Below are positions 14,150 through 16,113 of a stretch of DNA of 16,113 bases, one piece after another. The position numbers and the translations under genes are program-made. Within the stretch, counting starts at the first letter, position 1; each line of letters opens with the position of its first letter. The DNA is from CAZADS01 sp964483985 (GTDB lineage Bacteria; Pseudomonadota; Alphaproteobacteria; Thalassobaculales; Thalassobaculaceae): contig CAZADS010000021.1 in the NCBI GenBank assembly GCA_964483985.1, positions 1-16,113 of the forward strand. The letters are read 5' to 3'. Under the pieces are notes generated by a model. That model worked only from the letters and a program-made list of their open reading frames with translations, was not told the origin of the DNA and did no database searches.

Positions 14150-15433
14150 ATGCTCAGTCTAGCTGTTGCTCTTTTTGGATTACTTTTAGTAGGGGTTCCG
14201 ATTGGCATTTCTTTAGCGGGTTCGACTGCTATTTTAGTTTTGTTCGACGATTTTCTCTCTTTTAGTACGTTGTTTGAAGCATTTTTTATTTTTATCAGCA
14301 AATATACTCTGATAGCCATCCCATTTTTTATCTATGCTGGATTTCTTATGGAAAAGACCGGCTTAGTACGCGGCCTATTTAACTTCGCTGATGCTTTGAT
14401 TGGTTGGGTGCCTGGAGGTTTTGCTTATGCTACATTGATTGCAGCAGTGTTGTTTGGGGCCATTTCGGGATCATCTACAGCCATGGCTGCCGCCATGAGT
14501 GTGATCGCTTATCCCGAAATGATAAAGCGTGGTTACCCAAAGTGGATGGCGGCAGGCGTAATAGCTTCCGCTGGAGGTATTGCACTATTAATTCCACCTA
14601 GTATTACGTTAATATTGTTTGGTGTTATCACAGAGATATCTATCGTGGAATTGTTTTTTGCTGGTGTAGTGCCCGGAATTATGCTGGCTATTAGTGATGC
14701 GGTAATCATAGTTTCTGTATCAGTTTTTATAGTTAAATTACCGGCGGGTAATTTTGAACTTCGCAAATGTTGGACAGCTTTTCTTGAAGCGTTGCCTGCC
14801 CTATTGATGCCCGTGCTCGTTTTAGGTGGCCTTTATGGTGGGTTATTTACGCCCACTGAAGCCGGAGCGGCGGCGGCGTGTTACGCTTTAGTCTATGGCG
14901 TATTTTTTAGGGGAAAGCCTTTCTTAAAGGAATTGATGGGTGTGACGCGTCGGGCGATGAATTTGACGGCCATTGTCTTCTTTTTGCTCGGCTGCGTTGG
15001 TATATTCCAGTTTTTCCTCGCAAATATGGGTTGGCCGCAGGAAATCGCTGAATGGGCTGGTTCGTTTGGGTTCTCTAAAATTGCGTTTCTATTCGCGTTG
15101 ATGGCTTCCTTACTGTTACTTTCGATGTGGCTTACCGGAGTGGCAATTCTTGTACTTACCGTCCCGATTTATTTCCCAGTAGCATTATCGCTAGGAGTGG
15201 ATCCAATTCACCTTGGGATATTAACTGCTCTTTGTATTGAAATTGGAAGTGTCATTCCGCCTGTGGGACTCAATTTATTTGCTGTAAGCGGTGTCACCGG
15301 GTTACCGGTGACCCAAGTTATCAAAGGGTCGTTTCCGTTTTGCATATCGGACACAATAGTACTCGTGATTGTATTATTATTTCCGATGTTAGCATTATGG
15401 TTGCCCGGTCAATTGATAACGTCCCACTTTTAA
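14150..15433 (+). CDS. dctM: TRAP transporter large permease, DctM family
   Basis: This is the large, roughly 12-helix inner-membrane subunit (427 residues, normal length) that carries the solute, driven by a sodium or proton gradient. It shows the DctM signatures FGAISGSSTAMAAAM, YPEMIKRGYPKWMAAGVIA, GGIALLIPPSITLILFG, GGLYGGLFTPTEAGA and IGSVIPPVGLNLF. GGGAG 7 nt ahead of ATG 14150 supports the start. The gene ends only 9 bp from the stop codon of the amidase on the other strand, and no terminator hairpin is visible in that gap. Confidence 0.95.
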   Translation: MLSLAVALFGLLLVGVPIGISLAGSTAILVLFDDFLSFSTLFEAFFIFISKYTLIAIPFFIYAGFLMEKTGLVRGLFNFADALIGWVPGGFAYATLIAAVLFGAISGSSTAMAAAMSVIAYPEMIKRGYPKWMAAGVIASAGGIALLIPPSITLILFGVITEISIVELFFAGVVPGIMLAISDAVIIVSVSVFIVKLPAGNFELRKCWTAFLEALPALLMPVLVLGGLYGGLFTPTEAGAAAACYALVYGVFFRGKPFLKELMGVTRRAMNLTAIVFFLLGCVGIFQFFLANMGWPQEIAEWAGSFGFSKIAFLFALMASLLLLSMWLTGVAILVLTVPIYFPVALSLGVDPIHLGILTALCIEIGSVIPPVGLNLFAVSGVTGLPVTQVIKGSFPFCISDTIVLVIVLLFPMLALWLPGQLITSHF

Positions 15434-15442
15434 ACGCTATTT

Positions 15443-16113
15443 CTACATTGTTTCCCAGTCTTTGGATTGTTCGAAGGTATGAGCCACCCGATATATCATC
15501 ATTTCGTCAAAATGCTTTGCTATGAGCATCATGGAAACGGGTAGACCGTCCGATTTCCCGCAAGGAATTGCCATTGCAGGATGTCCTGTGACATCAAAGG
15601 GTGCCGTGTTGGCCACCATTTCGAAAGCACGGGTAAAGGTGTCCTCTCGAGGATCCTCTGGCTGGGGTAGTTTTGTAGCTTTTAATGGCAAGGTTGGCAT
15701 CAATAGAAGATCATGGTGTCCTAAAACATTATCATAGGCCGTTCGTAGCCGGCGTGAAATATTTTGGGCTTTAGCATAGAATCGACCTCCATAGGCATCG
15801 ATCCCAAATTGACCTGTGAACATACAAATCTTTAGTGTGTCGGAGAGTTCGTTTGCTTTTGTGCGCCACCCAGCATGGGCATCCATAAGAGTTGGCGAAT
15901 AAAGTCCCTTATAGTTCATGCCGTACCCGTTTCCAAGCATCATTTGCCATTGAAGCCCTTCTAAGGCTATCGGTGTCCATATTGCTACACCCTGTAGGTG
16001 CATCGGAATCGATACCTCTGTTATTATAGCTCCTAAACTTTCTAGCTGACGGACAGCGGCGTTAACCTTAGCATCGACTTCCTCTTCGGAGTTTTGTTGT
16101 CCAAAACCTTCAC
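15443..16113 (-). CDS. Amidase-signature family hydrolase, N-terminal part outside window
   Basis: These are the last 222 residues of an amidase (AS family; GatA/Rhodococcus-amidase relatives). The frame stays open to the window edge; the ATG at 16003 is internal, because the upstream codons read as family sequence (EGFGQQNSEEEVDAKVN, then LESLGAIITEVSIP). The C-terminal half has YDNVLGHHDLLLMPTLP, APFDVTGHPAMAIPCG and GLPVSMMLIAKHFDE, all typical of amidase C-terminal folds. The Ser-cisSer-Lys catalytic triad belongs to the N-terminal part and cannot be checked here. It converges on dctM. It may degrade the same class of amides as HyuA/HyuB, but that is inference. Confidence 0.9.
   Translation of the reverse strand, partial: EGFGQQNSEEEVDAKVNAAVRQLESLGAIITEVSIPMHLQGVAIWTPIALEGLQWQMMLGNGYGMNYKGLYSPTLMDAHAGWRTKANELSDTLKICMFTGQFGIDAYGGRFYAKAQNISRRLRTAYDNVLGHHDLLLMPTLPLKATKLPQPEDPREDTFTRAFEMVANTAPFDVTGHPAMAIPCGKSDGLPVSMMLIAKHFDEMMIYRVAHTFEQSKDWETM

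Overview
The window reads as one stretch of a moderately AT-rich (roughly 40% GC by eye) Gram-negative chromosome. The gene families (a nickel/dipeptide-type ABC transporter, HyuA/HyuB, YciA and a DctPQM TRAP transporter with a classical signal peptide) point to a proteobacterium. A heterotrophic, probably aquatic alphaproteobacterium is my best guess, but that is inference from gene content. No rRNA, tRNA, CRISPR array, transposase or complete insertion sequence was found.

Layout. (1) Positions 1-5355, plus strand: a peptide/nickel-family ABC importer in the order binding protein (5' end cut off by the window), permease B, permease C, ATPase D, ATPase F. The genes are tightly packed, except for a 113-bp gap with a perfect 11-bp stem-loop right after the binding-protein gene. 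(2) 5356-5680: AT-rich spacer with a weak promoter candidate and a 12-bp operator-like inverted repeat just ahead of hyuA. (3) 5681-10337, plus strand: hyuA, hyuB and a class I SAM-dependent methyltransferase. The last two are translationally coupled through ATGA. (4) 10486-10872, minus strand: a YciA-type acyl-CoA thioesterase that appears to start at TTG. (5) 10873-12318: about 1.45 kb without a convincing gene, but with several inverted repeats. The clearest are a nested pair of 9-bp repeats (11061-11205), a compact multi-hairpin block (11843-11901) and an H-type pseudoknot candidate (11966-11999). (6) 12319-15433, plus strand: a complete TRAP transporter (dctP, dctQ, dctM), again with a stem-loop after the binding-protein gene. 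(7) 15443-16113, minus strand: the C-terminal part of an amidase-signature enzyme, tail to tail with dctM and only 9 bp from it.

How the genes may work together (inference). The ABC importer would bring in a small peptide-like or cyclic-amide solute. HyuA/HyuB form an ATP-dependent enzyme of the hydantoinase/5-oxoprolinase/caprolactamase family that opens cyclic amides. The TRAP system takes up a carboxylate-bearing solute, and the amidase hydrolyses linear amides. Together the window looks like a nitrogen and carbon scavenging locus for amides. Exact substrates cannot be read from sequence. The most useful unexplained material is the 1.45-kb structured gap ahead of dctP. None of its candidate RNA structures is proven, and each could occur by chance in a region this size.
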